64,000 nt of DNA from Vibrio fluminensis (GTDB lineage Bacteria > Pseudomonadota > Gammaproteobacteria > Enterobacterales > Vibrionaceae). The notes under the pieces are model-generated. The model made no database searches and was not told the origin of the DNA. It was given only the letters and a program-made list of their open reading frames with translations. Position 1 is the first letter of the stretch, and the number at the start of each line of letters is the position of its first letter. The position numbers were made by a program, and so were the translations under genes. Shown piece by piece: positions 7,562 through 17,330 of the stretch. Location: contig NZ_JADILO010000008.1 of assembly GCF_015278125.1 (NCBI RefSeq), positions 1 to 64,000 of the forward strand, given 5' to 3'.

Positions 7562-9532
7562 TTAACGTAAGATAAGTTTTAGATCTTGCGGTGACGTTGG
7601 TTTATCAAAGTAGCTCATAAACTGCCCGAAGTTTGGTATATCACCCTTGGCAAAGTTGAGTTCCCCTGACTGTATTTTCTCCGCCAGAACTTGTTGCCCA
7701 TTCGCACCGGCAAGCAAAATATCGTTCAATACCGCACGAGTCGTGTCGATCTCGATGTCACTGTTTGGGTAAGGCGTATCATGCAGTTGGACGATGCCAT
7801 GACGAATCTCTAGCGTGAACGTTTCATTGGTATCAGCGAAGTTGTAAGTCAACGCCATTTCCGTATCTAATGTATTTTCCGCGATGAGAGTAGCGGTCAT
7901 CATGTCGAAAATCTGCTTGCTTGGTAGAGCTGTCATCACATCAACAGAAGCAAAACTGATCAAGTTAGAGAAATCTTGCTTGTTTTCCAGTTCTGCGGCT
8001 GCATTCAATGCCCAATTTCGCCAGTTAATATTGACTTGGTCGGCTGCCCATTTTTTATACGCTGAAGCTTTTAGCTGACGCGCTTCCATATCGTCTTGAT
8101 TGACGGTAATTGGGTAGGACAATATTTCAGCAGCAAAGGTGTAGTTTTCTGATTCGATCGCCGCCTTCGCTGTGTTGATAATGTTGTCTCGACCACCCAT
8201 GAGTTCGACAAATGCGCGAGCACGTTGTTGATAAGCCATCGGCTCTAATTGCCAAGGATCCGCTTCATAAAAACCGACATAGCCAACATAAATCTGACGC
8301 ACTGCGTGAGCAACGGTGCCATAGTGCTCGCCTAGCCATGGATGTGAGGCAAGGTGAGTAGGTAGTTTAACAACTTCCACTAACTCATCTGGCGTCAGCC
8401 CTTTGTTCATATGGCGGATAGTTTGATCATGGGTGTATTGAATCGCATCACGATAAGCAGTCAGCACGTTATCTACGGCGGCTTTGCCTTCAACAGGACG
8501 ACCGTGCGAGTTGATCATCACTTCTGTGTCGAACTGACGCATTACATCGATGCCTTTAAACCACATCGTAGGATCACGGAACTTAGTGCCACGAATGGTG
8601 TGTAAGTTAGGGAAGTTCTCGCCTTGAAGCACTTCCGCCGCATGAAGGATTTTTTGCTTAGGTAGGTAAACCACTACCTCATCTTTGGTTTCAGATGGAA
8701 CATTCACAATCTCCATCTCAACGCCAGCAATTGTGATATCCAAGCGATCTTTTAGTGTCACATTAGGCTCGATAAATGAGATATCCCCTTGCATGAAGCG
8801 TGGACCTAATCCGTCATTTACCGTTCCGTGCTCACCTTCTTCAACATGCTTTGCGCCAGTATAAGAGGTTCGTTGACCTAACAATGGACCAAGGTTTGAA
8901 GACCAGTTAGCCACTGCCTGAGTTAAGCCTTCTTGAGCGATGATCATTACTTCATCAGTTGCGATTTGCTCATCGTCTACCCATGCGCGCACACCGGAAA
9001 TATGGTCGATATGATTGTGTGAGTAAATGATAGCTTTTACCGGTTTGCTGGTAATTTTGCGAAACTCTTGTTTAACGCTTTCTGCCATTTGTACCGACTC
9101 ACCGGGATCGACGATGATAACGCCGTCATCGCCCTCTATCATTACTGGAGTGTCTAGCCCAAAACCGTATCCCAAATAAACGTTATCATCTACCTGAATA
9201 ATTGCTTGATCCATTTTGCGGCTATGCTTAGTCAAGGAGTCATGCACGTGATCAGATTCTGCTGTGTATGCAAGTGTGCGGTCAAACGTGGTGTGTACCT
9301 TGATGCGTTCGCCAGGCCCCCAAAATAGATTGGAAGAGTGTTCGACCAAAACTCCATCGTCATAACGTTGATCTAAAACGATATTTTTATAATGAGGAGC
9401 TGAACTGGTTTGCAAGTTTTGTCCGTTAGTGGACGTTGCTTCGAGTGTCGGTGTTGATGCAGATAGTTGCGGGGTAATAAATGCGCTACTGATCGCCAAA
9501 GGTAGTAAAAGTGCTCTAAATTTTTTTGCCAT
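7562..9532 (-). CDS. Secreted alkyl/aryl-sulfatase, SdsA1-like metallo-beta-lactamase fold
   Basis: About 656 residues from the ATG at 9532 (the frame is open to a TTG at 9544; GGTGA sits six bases before the ATG). A signal peptide is followed by a metallo-beta-lactamase domain with the zinc motif H-N-H-I-D-H (His172, His174, Asp176, His177), then the helical dimerisation domain and a C-terminal SCP2-like domain, the layout of Pseudomonas SdsA1. The enzyme removes sulfate from primary alkyl sulfates such as SDS in the periplasm. A LysR regulator is divergent, and a FadL-like channel lies downstream. Confidence 0.9.
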   Translation of the reverse strand: MAKKFRALLLPLAISSAFITPQLSASTPTLEATSTNGQNLQTSSAPHYKNIVLDQRYDDGVLVEHSSNLFWGPGERIKVHTTFDRTLAYTAESDHVHDSLTKHSRKMDQAIIQVDDNVYLGYGFGLDTPVMIEGDDGVIIVDPGESVQMAESVKQEFRKITSKPVKAIIYSHNHIDHISGVRAWVDDEQIATDEVMIIAQEGLTQAVANWSSNLGPLLGQRTSYTGAKHVEEGEHGTVNDGLGPRFMQGDISFIEPNVTLKDRLDITIAGVEMEIVNVPSETKDEVVVYLPKQKILHAAEVLQGENFPNLHTIRGTKFRDPTMWFKGIDVMRQFDTEVMINSHGRPVEGKAAVDNVLTAYRDAIQYTHDQTIRHMNKGLTPDELVEVVKLPTHLASHPWLGEHYGTVAHAVRQIYVGYVGFYEADPWQLEPMAYQQRARAFVELMGGRDNIINTAKAAIESENYTFAAEILSYPITVNQDDMEARQLKASAYKKWAADQVNINWRNWALNAAAELENKQDFSNLISFASVDVMTALPSKQIFDMMTATLIAENTLDTEMALTYNFADTNETFTLEIRHGIVQLHDTPYPNSDIEIDTTRAVLNDILLAGANGQQVLAEKIQSGELNFAKGDIPNFGQFMSYFDKPTSPQDLKLILR

Positions 9533-9654
9533 TCTAGTCACCAATTTTTCATTATGTGCTGTGGTTACTAGCTAGGTTAATCGACAGTGGTTAATCTATC
9601 GACAGGCTAATACGATTTATAATTATCGAAATTACGATGGGTTGGTAAAGTGAG

Positions 9655-10581
9655 ATGAACAACGATATCGCGAACTTGAATTTACTGGTGGCGCTAGTTG
9701 CTGTGATTGAACATGGCAGTTTAAGTAAAGCGGCTAAATCTTTGGATACGAACCAGTCCACGATCAGCACCATGTTGGGACGCTTAAAGCAGGAAGTAGG
9801 ACAAGAGTTGTTCATTCGTAAAGGTCGAGGTGTGGTGCCGACCAGTTATGCGCTTGATTTATACAATCAAGTGCAAGGCTCGGTGCATCAATTGATTAGC
9901 GTATTCCAATCCTTCTCCCGATTTGACCCTAAGCAAAGTTCACGACGATTTATCACCACTGCACCAGAGCATTTGCAGTGGTTCTTACTTGATAAGTTTT
10001 CCGGTCTAGCTGGTGGTAATAGCTTGGAGGTGTACGATCAGCCGGATGATGATAGCCACCTTTACGACATGCTAATTCAACAGCAATATGACGTCATGAT
10101 AGATATTGTGCCGCCTTCTAAACCAAGTATTGCAAGCCAGTTATTGCTGGAAACAGAGTTTGTTGTGATTTGTCGACAAGGTCACCCGAGATTGACGCAA
10201 GAGACTTTGTCATTAGAGCAATTCTTAAGTGAAGAACACGCGGTGCTAGAGCGTAAACGGAATGATCTTTACAGCTTAGAGCAGTTCACTCAAATTGATT
10301 TGTCTAAACGTAAAATTGCGTTTCATAGCCGCTCTTTGTTTAGTAATTTGATGATTACCAGTCAGATGGATTGCATCGCGACAGTGCCTTTGTCGATGGC
10401 AATGCATTTCAAAGATAAGTTGAACCTCAAGGTTTTTAGGCCGCCTTTTGAATACAACAAAGTTCAAAACTACCTGATTTGGCATAAGAACCTAACCAAT
10501 GATCCTGCCAATATGTGGCTGCGCAGTATCTTAATCGAAATTGCTAATCGTGTGCGAATAGAGAAATCAGTTGTTGCCTAA
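9655..10581 (+). CDS. LysR-family regulator of the alkylsulfatase operon
   Basis: A 308-residue LysR-type regulator. The winged helix-turn-helix lies at residues 8-65 (GSLSKAAKSLDTNQSTISTML is the recognition unit), followed by a periplasmic-binding-protein-like effector domain. It is transcribed divergently from the alkylsulfatase gene with about 120 bases between the starts, the standard position for a LysR regulator acting on its neighbour. The effector may be an alkyl sulfate or its alcohol (inference). The start is the ATG at 9655 preceded by AAAGTGAG. Confidence 0.85.
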   Translation: MNNDIANLNLLVALVAVIEHGSLSKAAKSLDTNQSTISTMLGRLKQEVGQELFIRKGRGVVPTSYALDLYNQVQGSVHQLISVFQSFSRFDPKQSSRRFITTAPEHLQWFLLDKFSGLAGGNSLEVYDQPDDDSHLYDMLIQQQYDVMIDIVPPSKPSIASQLLLETEFVVICRQGHPRLTQETLSLEQFLSEEHAVLERKRNDLYSLEQFTQIDLSKRKIAFHSRSLFSNLMITSQMDCIATVPLSMAMHFKDKLNLKVFRPPFEYNKVQNYLIWHKNLTNDPANMWLRSILIEIANRVRIEKSVVA

Positions 10582-10614
10582 CCTTAGCTTTCAACACTCA
10601 ATGACCCGCCATAA

Positions 10615-10698
10615 GACCTCAAAGACCGGCTGATCATTGGGTATGAGATTGGCTATGCAGATGCGGAGCGTTTTACCCAGCAATTAGCGTTGACTTGA
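10615..10698 (+). pseudogene. Possible C-terminal remnant of an AraC-family regulator
   Basis: A plus-strand frame between stops at 10612 and 10696 reads ...GYEIGYADAERFTQQLALT. The G-Y-x-D-x-x-x-F-T pattern is that of the second helix-turn-helix of AraC regulators, but it stops at once and has no start. It overlaps the 3' end of the minus-strand small membrane gene. Only about 27 codons support this, so it may be chance. Confidence 0.3.
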
Positions 10699-10844
10699 GA
10701 GCCGACGGCGGCAATAAGCATAAGTGGACCGAGAACGCAGGACATGAAAGCGCATAACATGCGTTTGGTAGTGAAAGCTTGAGATGGCGAGAAAAATTGA
10801 ATAGCTAAAAAGATAATTAAACCAGTAAGTGACCAAACTAACAT
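10653..10844 (-). CDS. Small membrane protein
   Basis: 63 residues: two hydrophobic segments (about 2-17 and 30-50) around a short loop (SPSQAFTTKR), then a polar tail. A good ribosome site (AAGGAAG, five bases before the ATG) supports translation. The last dozen residues are antisense to the possible AraC remnant, so the tail could be a later read-through into foreign sequence. No family recognised. Confidence 0.5.
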   Translation of the reverse strand: MLVWSLTGLIIFLAIQFFSPSQAFTTKRMLCAFMSCVLGPLMLIAAVGSQVNANCWVKRSASA

Positions 10845-11005
10845 ACAACTTCCTTAATAATATGAGGCCAATCGCCCCGTTATTAAGATAGAGAGTTCCG
10901 CAAAAAGGTGATACGCCTAATTGCGGAAATTGTGACCTTGGTAGGTTTAATTCGACTATGCGAAAAAGGGAGTTAAAGGATAACCCCTTAAAAGGAATGG
11001 TAGCG
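10845..11005. other. Leader region with a hairpin
   Basis: Between the small membrane gene and the U32 gene. TTCCGCAA and TTGCGGAA (10896-10928) enclose an inner AGGTG/CGCCT stem, giving a stable hairpin without a T-run. It may end or stabilise transcripts of the U32 gene, which is transcribed towards it. Confidence 0.4.
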
Positions 11006-12994
11006 TTACAACCCTTTGCGATACTGTGCATTGGTAGTTGGTTGAATAGCCTGTTTTAATTGTTCGATATGTTCATCGCTGGTTGAAGCAAGCAGCGCCA
11101 AGAATTGCTTAATGATCTGAATTTTGTCTGCGTTCACTTGCGTCTCGGTTTGGATATCGCGTAAATCAATCATGATGTCGGTGAACAGGTGCGGGAGATC
11201 GTGCAGTACATCAAGGTTCATCACATTGTGTTCACTGTAAATCGCATTGTGGCTACCACGCTGTTTTTGAATCACATATGGATTGTCTTTTAGGTTAATA
11301 ATCGATGTGCGTTTGTTACAACGCTTCAAGCAGCCTTTATTCACCTTAATCTTTTTGCAGCCTTCTGTTTGTTGGAACAGACACTGACGGCTGGTTAGCA
11401 GCGTGTTTGGATGATAAATGCTATAGAAGCTGCGCATGTCTTGAGGGCGTTTGATATGACGCATCTGCTTCATATTTAGCTCATTAGAAATAAAGGCCCC
11501 ACTAGCGTTAAACTCTTCATGTAAACATTTTAGTGCGTATGAGTTGGTGGTATTCATTTGCGGACCTGCAACCCAATTTAGCCCAAGTTGCTTGGCAAGC
11601 ATACCAACGCCAGCATTATTAGTGATAAGTAGCTGTGGTTCTACTTGCGCTAAAAATTGCTGTGCGGCCAGATAATCATCACCAATTAGAATTGCGGGAA
11701 ACCATGGTTTTAGGCGTGGGTTAGCGTCAAACAAAGCGATGAGGTTTTGCCACTCATCTGCAAGGCCCATTGGCATTTGGTAATAGACATCAATATTGTC
11801 TTGCTGAGCAAGTTGGCAATCTTCGTTGGAAGAAATCAGCACGGCAAGTTGCGCTGCGCCTTCACGATTCGGAGGCGTGGGAATAGATGGCAGGCTTGGT
11901 ACATCAATCGCGCCTTTTAGACTGCTTTTGTTTGCAAAACCACTGATATCAAAGTCTTGAGTCTTTTTCGCGACGTTTTCAATGATGGCGGTTTTGTCAT
12001 CATAAAGCTTCTTTTTTACTTGCTGAACATCATCAACACTTTGGCATTGATAGATGGTTGAGAAATGCTTTACGGCGTGGTCACGCGGGTTATCGATATA
12101 CATCGACTTGCCATATTCGCCTTGTAAAAAGGCATTAGAAAAATCACGGTTGAAGACAGTGTAGAGTTCCGTGGTGTCCTGAGAGAGCTCTTTACCACCA
12201 ACTAGACGATCGATTTGTTTACGCCAGTTATCGACCACGGTGTAGACATAGTGTGATTTTTTGATCCGCCCTTCCACTTTTAGTGAGTATACGCCCGCTT
12301 CCGCTAAGGCTTCTAAATCACCAAAAGCAGAATTATCTTTCATATTGAGCGGGTAACTGTTCCCGGTTTTGGTCGTTTCGTATTGCTCGCGGCAAGGTTG
12401 ACTACAGCGACCGCGGTTACCTGATGCACCATTACGCGCAGAGCTGATGTAGCAAATACCGGAAAAGCCGATGCAGTATGAGCCATGAACGAACACTTCC
12501 ATCTGCACATTGTGTTGCTTGCCAAATTGCGCGAGGTGCTTGATCTCATTGATATTCAATTCACGTGACAAATTCACTCGACTTGCCGTGAGTTGGTTTA
12601 AGAATTGAATCTGCCCTTCATTGTGAGTGTTGAGCTGAGTCGAAGCGTGCACGTCCAGTTGTGGAAAGTGGTGCTTAAGGATATATGCTAGACCTAAATC
12701 TTGAACGATCACCCCATCAATGGTTGTGGTATTCAATTGGCTAAGCAAACGAACTATCGCGGGAATCTCACTCTCTAAGATCAATACATTGAGTGTGAGG
12801 AATATTTTGCAGTTGTGCTGATGAGCAAGTTCTAACACACCATTTAAGTTATCAAGCGTTAGGTTGGCAGCACGGTTACGGGCATTAAAACGATCTAAGC
12901 CACAGTAGATGGCATCCGCACCTGCAGCAATTGCCGATTTGATTGATTCTAAGTCTCCGCCTGGAGCTAACAACTCAAATTGATCGCGTGTCAC
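11006..12994 (-). CDS. Peptidase U32-family protein (RlhA-like RNA hydroxylation type)
   Basis: 662 residues. The N-terminal U32 barrel starts FELLAPGGDLESIKSAIAAGADAIYCG, and the cysteine-containing U32 signature lies around CYISSARNGASGNRGRCSQPC. A second cysteine set (CLFQQTEGC, GCLKRC) follows nearer the C-terminus. U32 proteins such as RlhA and TrhP are needed for hydroxylation of 23S rRNA C2501 or tRNA wobble uridine, and iron-sulfur binding by the cysteines is assumed. The length matches RlhA (about 650), but which RNA is modified cannot be told. The start is GTG at 12994 with no strong ribosome site. Confidence 0.75.
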   Translation of the reverse strand: MTRDQFELLAPGGDLESIKSAIAAGADAIYCGLDRFNARNRAANLTLDNLNGVLELAHQHNCKIFLTLNVLILESEIPAIVRLLSQLNTTTIDGVIVQDLGLAYILKHHFPQLDVHASTQLNTHNEGQIQFLNQLTASRVNLSRELNINEIKHLAQFGKQHNVQMEVFVHGSYCIGFSGICYISSARNGASGNRGRCSQPCREQYETTKTGNSYPLNMKDNSAFGDLEALAEAGVYSLKVEGRIKKSHYVYTVVDNWRKQIDRLVGGKELSQDTTELYTVFNRDFSNAFLQGEYGKSMYIDNPRDHAVKHFSTIYQCQSVDDVQQVKKKLYDDKTAIIENVAKKTQDFDISGFANKSSLKGAIDVPSLPSIPTPPNREGAAQLAVLISSNEDCQLAQQDNIDVYYQMPMGLADEWQNLIALFDANPRLKPWFPAILIGDDYLAAQQFLAQVEPQLLITNNAGVGMLAKQLGLNWVAGPQMNTTNSYALKCLHEEFNASGAFISNELNMKQMRHIKRPQDMRSFYSIYHPNTLLTSRQCLFQQTEGCKKIKVNKGCLKRCNKRTSIINLKDNPYVIQKQRGSHNAIYSEHNVMNLDVLHDLPHLFTDIMIDLRDIQTETQVNADKIQIIKQFLALLASTSDEHIEQLKQAIQPTTNAQYRKGL

Positions 12995-13133
12995 TGTTAA
13001 TCTTCTTACTCAACAAAAATAGGCGCGCATTTTACGGTTTTCACTCCGAGGAAGCGAATTTAATTTAGAAAACAGCACAACTATGGCGTTGTGGGTGGAC
13101 ATCAAACCGCTTGGTCACCACCTGTTTCTTTTA

Positions 13134-13179
13134 AGAAAAAAACCTCATCATGCGAGGGGAATAGCGATGATGAGGTTTT
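13134..13179 (-). terminator. Terminator of the universal stress gene
   Basis: A 13-bp stem, AAAACCTCATCAT with ATGATGAGGTTTT, closes a 15-base loop. Read on the minus strand it is followed by a run of seven T. It lies 35 bases after the stop of the Usp gene. Confidence 0.8.
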
Positions 13180-13213
13180 GGTTAATTCTGTTTATAGACA
13201 ATGGCTCTAGCGT

Positions 13214-14146
13214 TTATGTGATGGGTGATACGAACCCCTGAGGTTTTAATGCGACGAGAGAGCAGGTGAGCGATTGAAGGATATTCTCAGCCGTATTACC
13301 CATGACTAAACCTTTGATACCTGAGCGAGCAATGGTGCCCATCACGAGAATATCGATTTCAAGAATCGCCACACATTGTGGTATTTCATCATCGGCGCGC
13401 CCATTAATATGATGAACTGTAAATTCCTCAGAGATACCTGATTCGTCAATCAGGTGATCGAGTTGCTGGCGATGGTTATCCCGTAATGTATCTATTTCAG
13501 CGTTAAGGTGTTCGTCATCGATTTGAATCCAAGAGTGGTGTCTTAGATAACTTTCAAGTTCATATTGCCAGCATGAAATGATATGCAAACGACTATCACA
13601 GGTATCGGCGATAGCTCGGGCTACAGTAAGTAGTTTTAGCACGAGCTGTTTATCTTCTTTACTGTGCACGATGGGGTCAATCGCAACCGCGACTCGTTTG
13701 TGGCTATGTGGTTTTACACTTGTGCGGTGAAGCCATATCGGGCATGGGCATTTGCGCAGTAACTTCATATCTAACGCTTTAAACCCTTCAGCCCCGTCAT
13801 TGATAGGCTCCGCTTGTTTAATCAGTAAATCTCTATGGTGGCTTCGCACGCACTGAATGATTTTTAAAGCCGGTTTATCGCCGCAAGCAATTTCGACCGC
13901 TAATGGTAAGTCAGAGTTGTCTTCAATGGTTTGTTGAACCTGCGTAATTTCTTTATCTAGAGTATCGCGTAGGGATTGCTGATACGCATCCCGGTAGTTA
14001 GCCATGTTTTGTGGTAAAGCAGGTGAAACGATCAAGCCCATTAATGAGGCATTGTTGCGCTTTGATAGCGTAAGAGCTTGCTCGATTGAGTCTCGGTTCT
14101 CAGGTAGCCCTTGGCTAACGAAAAGAATGTTCTTGAACTCTTTCAT
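13214..14146 (-). CDS. Tandem universal stress protein (UspE-like)
   Basis: About 310 residues with two Usp domains in tandem (1-145 and 150-305), the layout of UspE. The second half ends with the nucleotide-binding-type glycine motif (GTIARSGIKGLVMGNTAENIL), while the first half lacks a good version. The ATG at 14146 has AGAGAGG six bases upstream and is preferred over the in-frame GTG at 14152. UspE-type proteins are cytosolic and aid survival in stationary phase and oxidative stress. It is monocistronic with its own terminator. Confidence 0.8.
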   Translation of the reverse strand: MKEFKNILFVSQGLPENRDSIEQALTLSKRNNASLMGLIVSPALPQNMANYRDAYQQSLRDTLDKEITQVQQTIEDNSDLPLAVEIACGDKPALKIIQCVRSHHRDLLIKQAEPINDGAEGFKALDMKLLRKCPCPIWLHRTSVKPHSHKRVAVAIDPIVHSKEDKQLVLKLLTVARAIADTCDSRLHIISCWQYELESYLRHHSWIQIDDEHLNAEIDTLRDNHRQQLDHLIDESGISEEFTVHHINGRADDEIPQCVAILEIDILVMGTIARSGIKGLVMGNTAENILQSLTCSLVALKPQGFVSPIT

Positions 14147-14409
14147 AATCACCTCTCTTTGCTGCTATAAGTGTTGTCCTGCTTAGAGAAAAAATCCACC
14201 TTAATTATAAGGTTATCAATAATAAAAATAGAAAGTCCCAAACATTCATGAAGTTGAGGGCGAAGTGTTTGAGTTATGGATCAATTGAATTCAATCATTG
14301 CTCAGCGAGAATAGGTGAATAATTTGTTGATATGCTTTGTTGTGATTAACGATAGAATGAATGCCGACTCGCTTATATATGCGAAAAAACGTGTAACCCT
14401 ACCAAGACA

Positions 14410-14976
14410 ATGAATATGAAGACAGAAAAACAAAAAATGTTGGCTGGAGAGCCTTACAATGCTTGGGATGAAGAGCTTTATAGTGCGCGGATTGCTTGTC
14501 GTAAGACGTTGCAAAAGCTGAATAACAGTATTCCCGATACTCAAGGTTGGCGTGATGCTATCAATGAATTAATCCCCAATGGTTGTGAAGCCTTTTTAGA
14601 GCCACCATTTCGTTGTGACTATGGCAGTAACATTAAGATCGGAAAGAACTTTTATGCCAATTTTAATTGTGTGGTGTTAGATGTAGCCGAAGTGACTATT
14701 GGTGATAACGTGCTGCTGGCACCGAATGTGCAACTTTACACGGCCGGTCATCCGTTGGATGTTAAAGGGCGTGTTGAAGACGGCATTGAATTTGGTCTAC
14801 CGATCACCATTGGCGACAATGTTTGGCTTGGTGGTGGGGTGATTGTTTGCCCAGGAGTGACAATTGGCAACAATAGCGTGATTGGTGCCGGGAGCGTCGT
14901 TACCAAAAATATTCCGGATAATGTGGTGGCTGTCGGCAACCCATGTCGAGTGATTCGCCCAATTGAACAAAAATAA
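14410..14976 (+). CDS. Maltose/galactoside O-acetyltransferase family protein
   Basis: A 188-residue left-handed beta-helix acetyltransferase of the Maa/LacA group. The N-terminal Mac domain begins KTEKQKMLAGEPYNAWDEEL, followed by hexapeptide repeats and the acetyl-CoA loop ending VIGAGSVVTKNIPDNVVAVGNPC. The catalytic histidine lies in YTAGHPLD (near residue 118). It acetylates the 6-hydroxyl of a sugar in the cytosol, probably as detoxification. The ATG at 14410 lacks a strong ribosome site; an in-frame ATG at 14416 is an alternative. It is monocistronic. Confidence 0.85.
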   Translation: MNMKTEKQKMLAGEPYNAWDEELYSARIACRKTLQKLNNSIPDTQGWRDAINELIPNGCEAFLEPPFRCDYGSNIKIGKNFYANFNCVVLDVAEVTIGDNVLLAPNVQLYTAGHPLDVKGRVEDGIEFGLPITIGDNVWLGGGVIVCPGVTIGNNSVIGAGSVVTKNIPDNVVAVGNPCRVIRPIEQK

Positions 14977-14993
14977 CCCTGCTTAGTGACGCA

Positions 14994-15030
14994 TCAGTCC
15001 CCCCAATACAACGAGTTTTGTGGGGACTGA
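14994..15030. terminator. Hairpin between convergent genes
   Basis: TCAGTCCCC pairs with GGGGACTGA, with a further inner stem. There is no long T-run. It lies between the convergent acetyltransferase and GGDEF genes and may stop both. Confidence 0.5.
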
Positions 15031-15037
15031 GGATTAA

Positions 15038-17197
15038 TTAGCACTCGAGCAAAGCTTCTCGTCCCAATTGATGCACCGCAGTACTGACTGCATTGCGTCC
15101 CGCCTTCTTCACTTTATACAGCTCTTGATCCGCCAGATTAAATAAAGTTTCAAAGCCATGGTTAGCGTGTTCTAGTTTAGTCAAACTCGCAGCCCCAATA
15201 GATAGGGTAAGTAACTCACTGCAAATCGAGAGGGGGTTTGTCAGCGCTAAACCGCGGATTGCCTGTTGTAAGTTGAGTAAACGTTGATGCAATTCCTCTT
15301 CAGAAGAGTCAATGCTCAACAACAGGAACTCATCACCACCGTAGCGGAACAAATAGTCGGTACCTCGGTCGAACACTTTTTGCATTTCGCCTGCGATACG
15401 CTCAAGGGCGATATCACCTTGGTGATGACCATGATAGTCGTTATACCCTTTGTAGTAATCGACATCGATGACCGCTGCTGCTAAATAGGTATTTGACTCT
15501 ATTGCTTTATCGATTAACTTCGGTGCGATGTCATCCAGTTGGTAACGGTTATATAGACCGGTTAATGGATCGGTCTTCGATAGCGTTTCTAGCTTTTGGT
15601 AGGCAATCTCCAGTCTGTTTCGCTGCATATGGTTTTCCAGTGCCACGGCAATGAAGCTTGCCAGTTGTTCAAATAGGTTGCAGTGGTACTGTAAGTATTG
15701 GTCGGCTAAAGAGTGTTGAATAGAAAGGACGCCGAGTACTTTATTTTGCATCATAATTGGCGTCAGAATGATTGACTGAACAGGCGAGTCATTTCTAAAA
15801 TGAGCACACTCCTTGTGGTCGCGTTCTTGTATTGGCACAAAGACGCTAAGAGCTTCGTCATTGATTCGATTTAGATGGACTGTACGGCGTTGTTTTACAA
15901 CATAACTTCCGACGGAATACTGCGTTGCACAATTAACGATAAAGTTATCTACAGGGCCGTTGTTGTCGTAAAAATAACAATATTCAAGCGTATCATCTTT
16001 CTCATGGTAGAGCGCGATACCGAACTCTTGCGTTGGGAAAATTGAGCCGATCTTCTCGTATATCATTGGGAGCGTATTGGCGATATCTTCTGATGTCGCA
16101 ATGGACTGTCCCACCTCTGTCACTGTACCAATGTGTTGTTGCATCTTATCCAAGACTAAACGTTCGTGGTCTTGAGTTGCCTTTTCGATTTGGTTGCGTA
16201 AGCTATCAAACTCTTTGCGCTGTAATTTGTCGATTTGTTTGCATGAAGCCTGTATATACTGCGACTGAATTTCGTTCAAACGTTCTATATCACCAACCGT
16301 TTTTAATAAACTGCAGAGGCTTTCGCACAGTAAGGCGAAAAAGCCATAATTCTCTTCGGCTCGAATAGAGTCGTATAAATCGAAAGCAAGTGGTAAAGCT
16401 GATTGATGATCACCGGTTTTTGTCATGTAGGCGATTTGATGTACACGGCACTCAGTTTGGTTGTGTACATCATAGATATCTTTGAATAACTCGTCAGCTT
16501 GAGCAAAATGATAGTGAATCTCTTCGGCATTGTAATGGGTGTAATGGCGAGCCATAATTTGAGCAATGTAACCATGCGCGATCGCTTCACTGCGAGTTGC
16601 TCCGTTTGCAGCGCCTAATTCTTGTGCTTGTTTGCAGTGTAAAATGGCTTGCTTGAAATGACCTTCTTGATTCCCTAAGGCATATCCCATGTTAAGTAGG
16701 CAGATCGCCTGATTGGAATGATGGCCAATTTTTTCCCCATATTGAGCACCGTATGAGGCAATTTGATAGGCCTGCTCATATTGTTCTAAGCAGAGGTAAA
16801 AATCGCTAATGTTGGTGTAGGCCAGCGATAAGTAATTGGCATCGAGATAGTGAGCATTCTCGAGAACTTCACGATAGAGCTCGTAAGCTTTATGAAAATC
16901 TTCATAGTCGGCGTAAATCGACCCGAGTAACGTTTTTATCTGTAGTCGCTGTACGATGTCTTCTTCACGACAAAGCGTCAGTGCTTCTTCAAAGACGATG
17001 ATTGAATATTGACGGTTATCATTGCGATTACCTTTTACACCTTCAAGTAATAGTTTGAATAGCTTAGGTAATTGATAATGGTGATCTTGGCAAACTTGAT
17101 TAATTTTGTTTTTTGTTTGCTCTACACCCTCAACGCCTTGTGTAAGTGGCAGTTGTGAGATGATCGCTTTTATTTGTTCTAATGCGGCGTGACTCAT
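15038..17197 (-). CDS. Soluble TPR-GAF-GGDEF diguanylate cyclase
   Basis: 719 residues with no membrane span. Tetratricopeptide-like helical repeats fill roughly residues 40-310, a coiled-coil linker lies at about 330-360, a GAF sensor at about 365-520 and a GGDEF domain at about 540-705. The active site reads G-G-D-E-F (620-624), and the inhibitory I-site R-G-T-D lies five residues before it, so an active, feedback-inhibited c-di-GMP synthase is likely. The TPR part may bind a protein partner and the GAF part a small ligand. AGGAGG precedes the ATG. Confidence 0.9.
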   Translation of the reverse strand: MSHAALEQIKAIISQLPLTQGVEGVEQTKNKINQVCQDHHYQLPKLFKLLLEGVKGNRNDNRQYSIIVFEEALTLCREEDIVQRLQIKTLLGSIYADYEDFHKAYELYREVLENAHYLDANYLSLAYTNISDFYLCLEQYEQAYQIASYGAQYGEKIGHHSNQAICLLNMGYALGNQEGHFKQAILHCKQAQELGAANGATRSEAIAHGYIAQIMARHYTHYNAEEIHYHFAQADELFKDIYDVHNQTECRVHQIAYMTKTGDHQSALPLAFDLYDSIRAEENYGFFALLCESLCSLLKTVGDIERLNEIQSQYIQASCKQIDKLQRKEFDSLRNQIEKATQDHERLVLDKMQQHIGTVTEVGQSIATSEDIANTLPMIYEKIGSIFPTQEFGIALYHEKDDTLEYCYFYDNNGPVDNFIVNCATQYSVGSYVVKQRRTVHLNRINDEALSVFVPIQERDHKECAHFRNDSPVQSIILTPIMMQNKVLGVLSIQHSLADQYLQYHCNLFEQLASFIAVALENHMQRNRLEIAYQKLETLSKTDPLTGLYNRYQLDDIAPKLIDKAIESNTYLAAAVIDVDYYKGYNDYHGHHQGDIALERIAGEMQKVFDRGTDYLFRYGGDEFLLLSIDSSEEELHQRLLNLQQAIRGLALTNPLSICSELLTLSIGAASLTKLEHANHGFETLFNLADQELYKVKKAGRNAVSTAVHQLGREALLEC

Positions 17198-17330
17198 GCA
17201 CTTTCCTCCTGAGCACGCACATTATAAGTTTAAGCTTGCTGAATATGAATCAGAATGAAAAGCGCCAAATCACTCTTTACTCAATGAGTTAGAGTGACTT
17301 AGCGTGTGCATGTAAGATTAATCCTACAAG

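Noticed and set aside
10684..11031. 115-codon minus-strand frame
   Set aside because: It overlaps the better-supported small membrane gene in another frame and runs into the U32 gene; there is no ribosome site.
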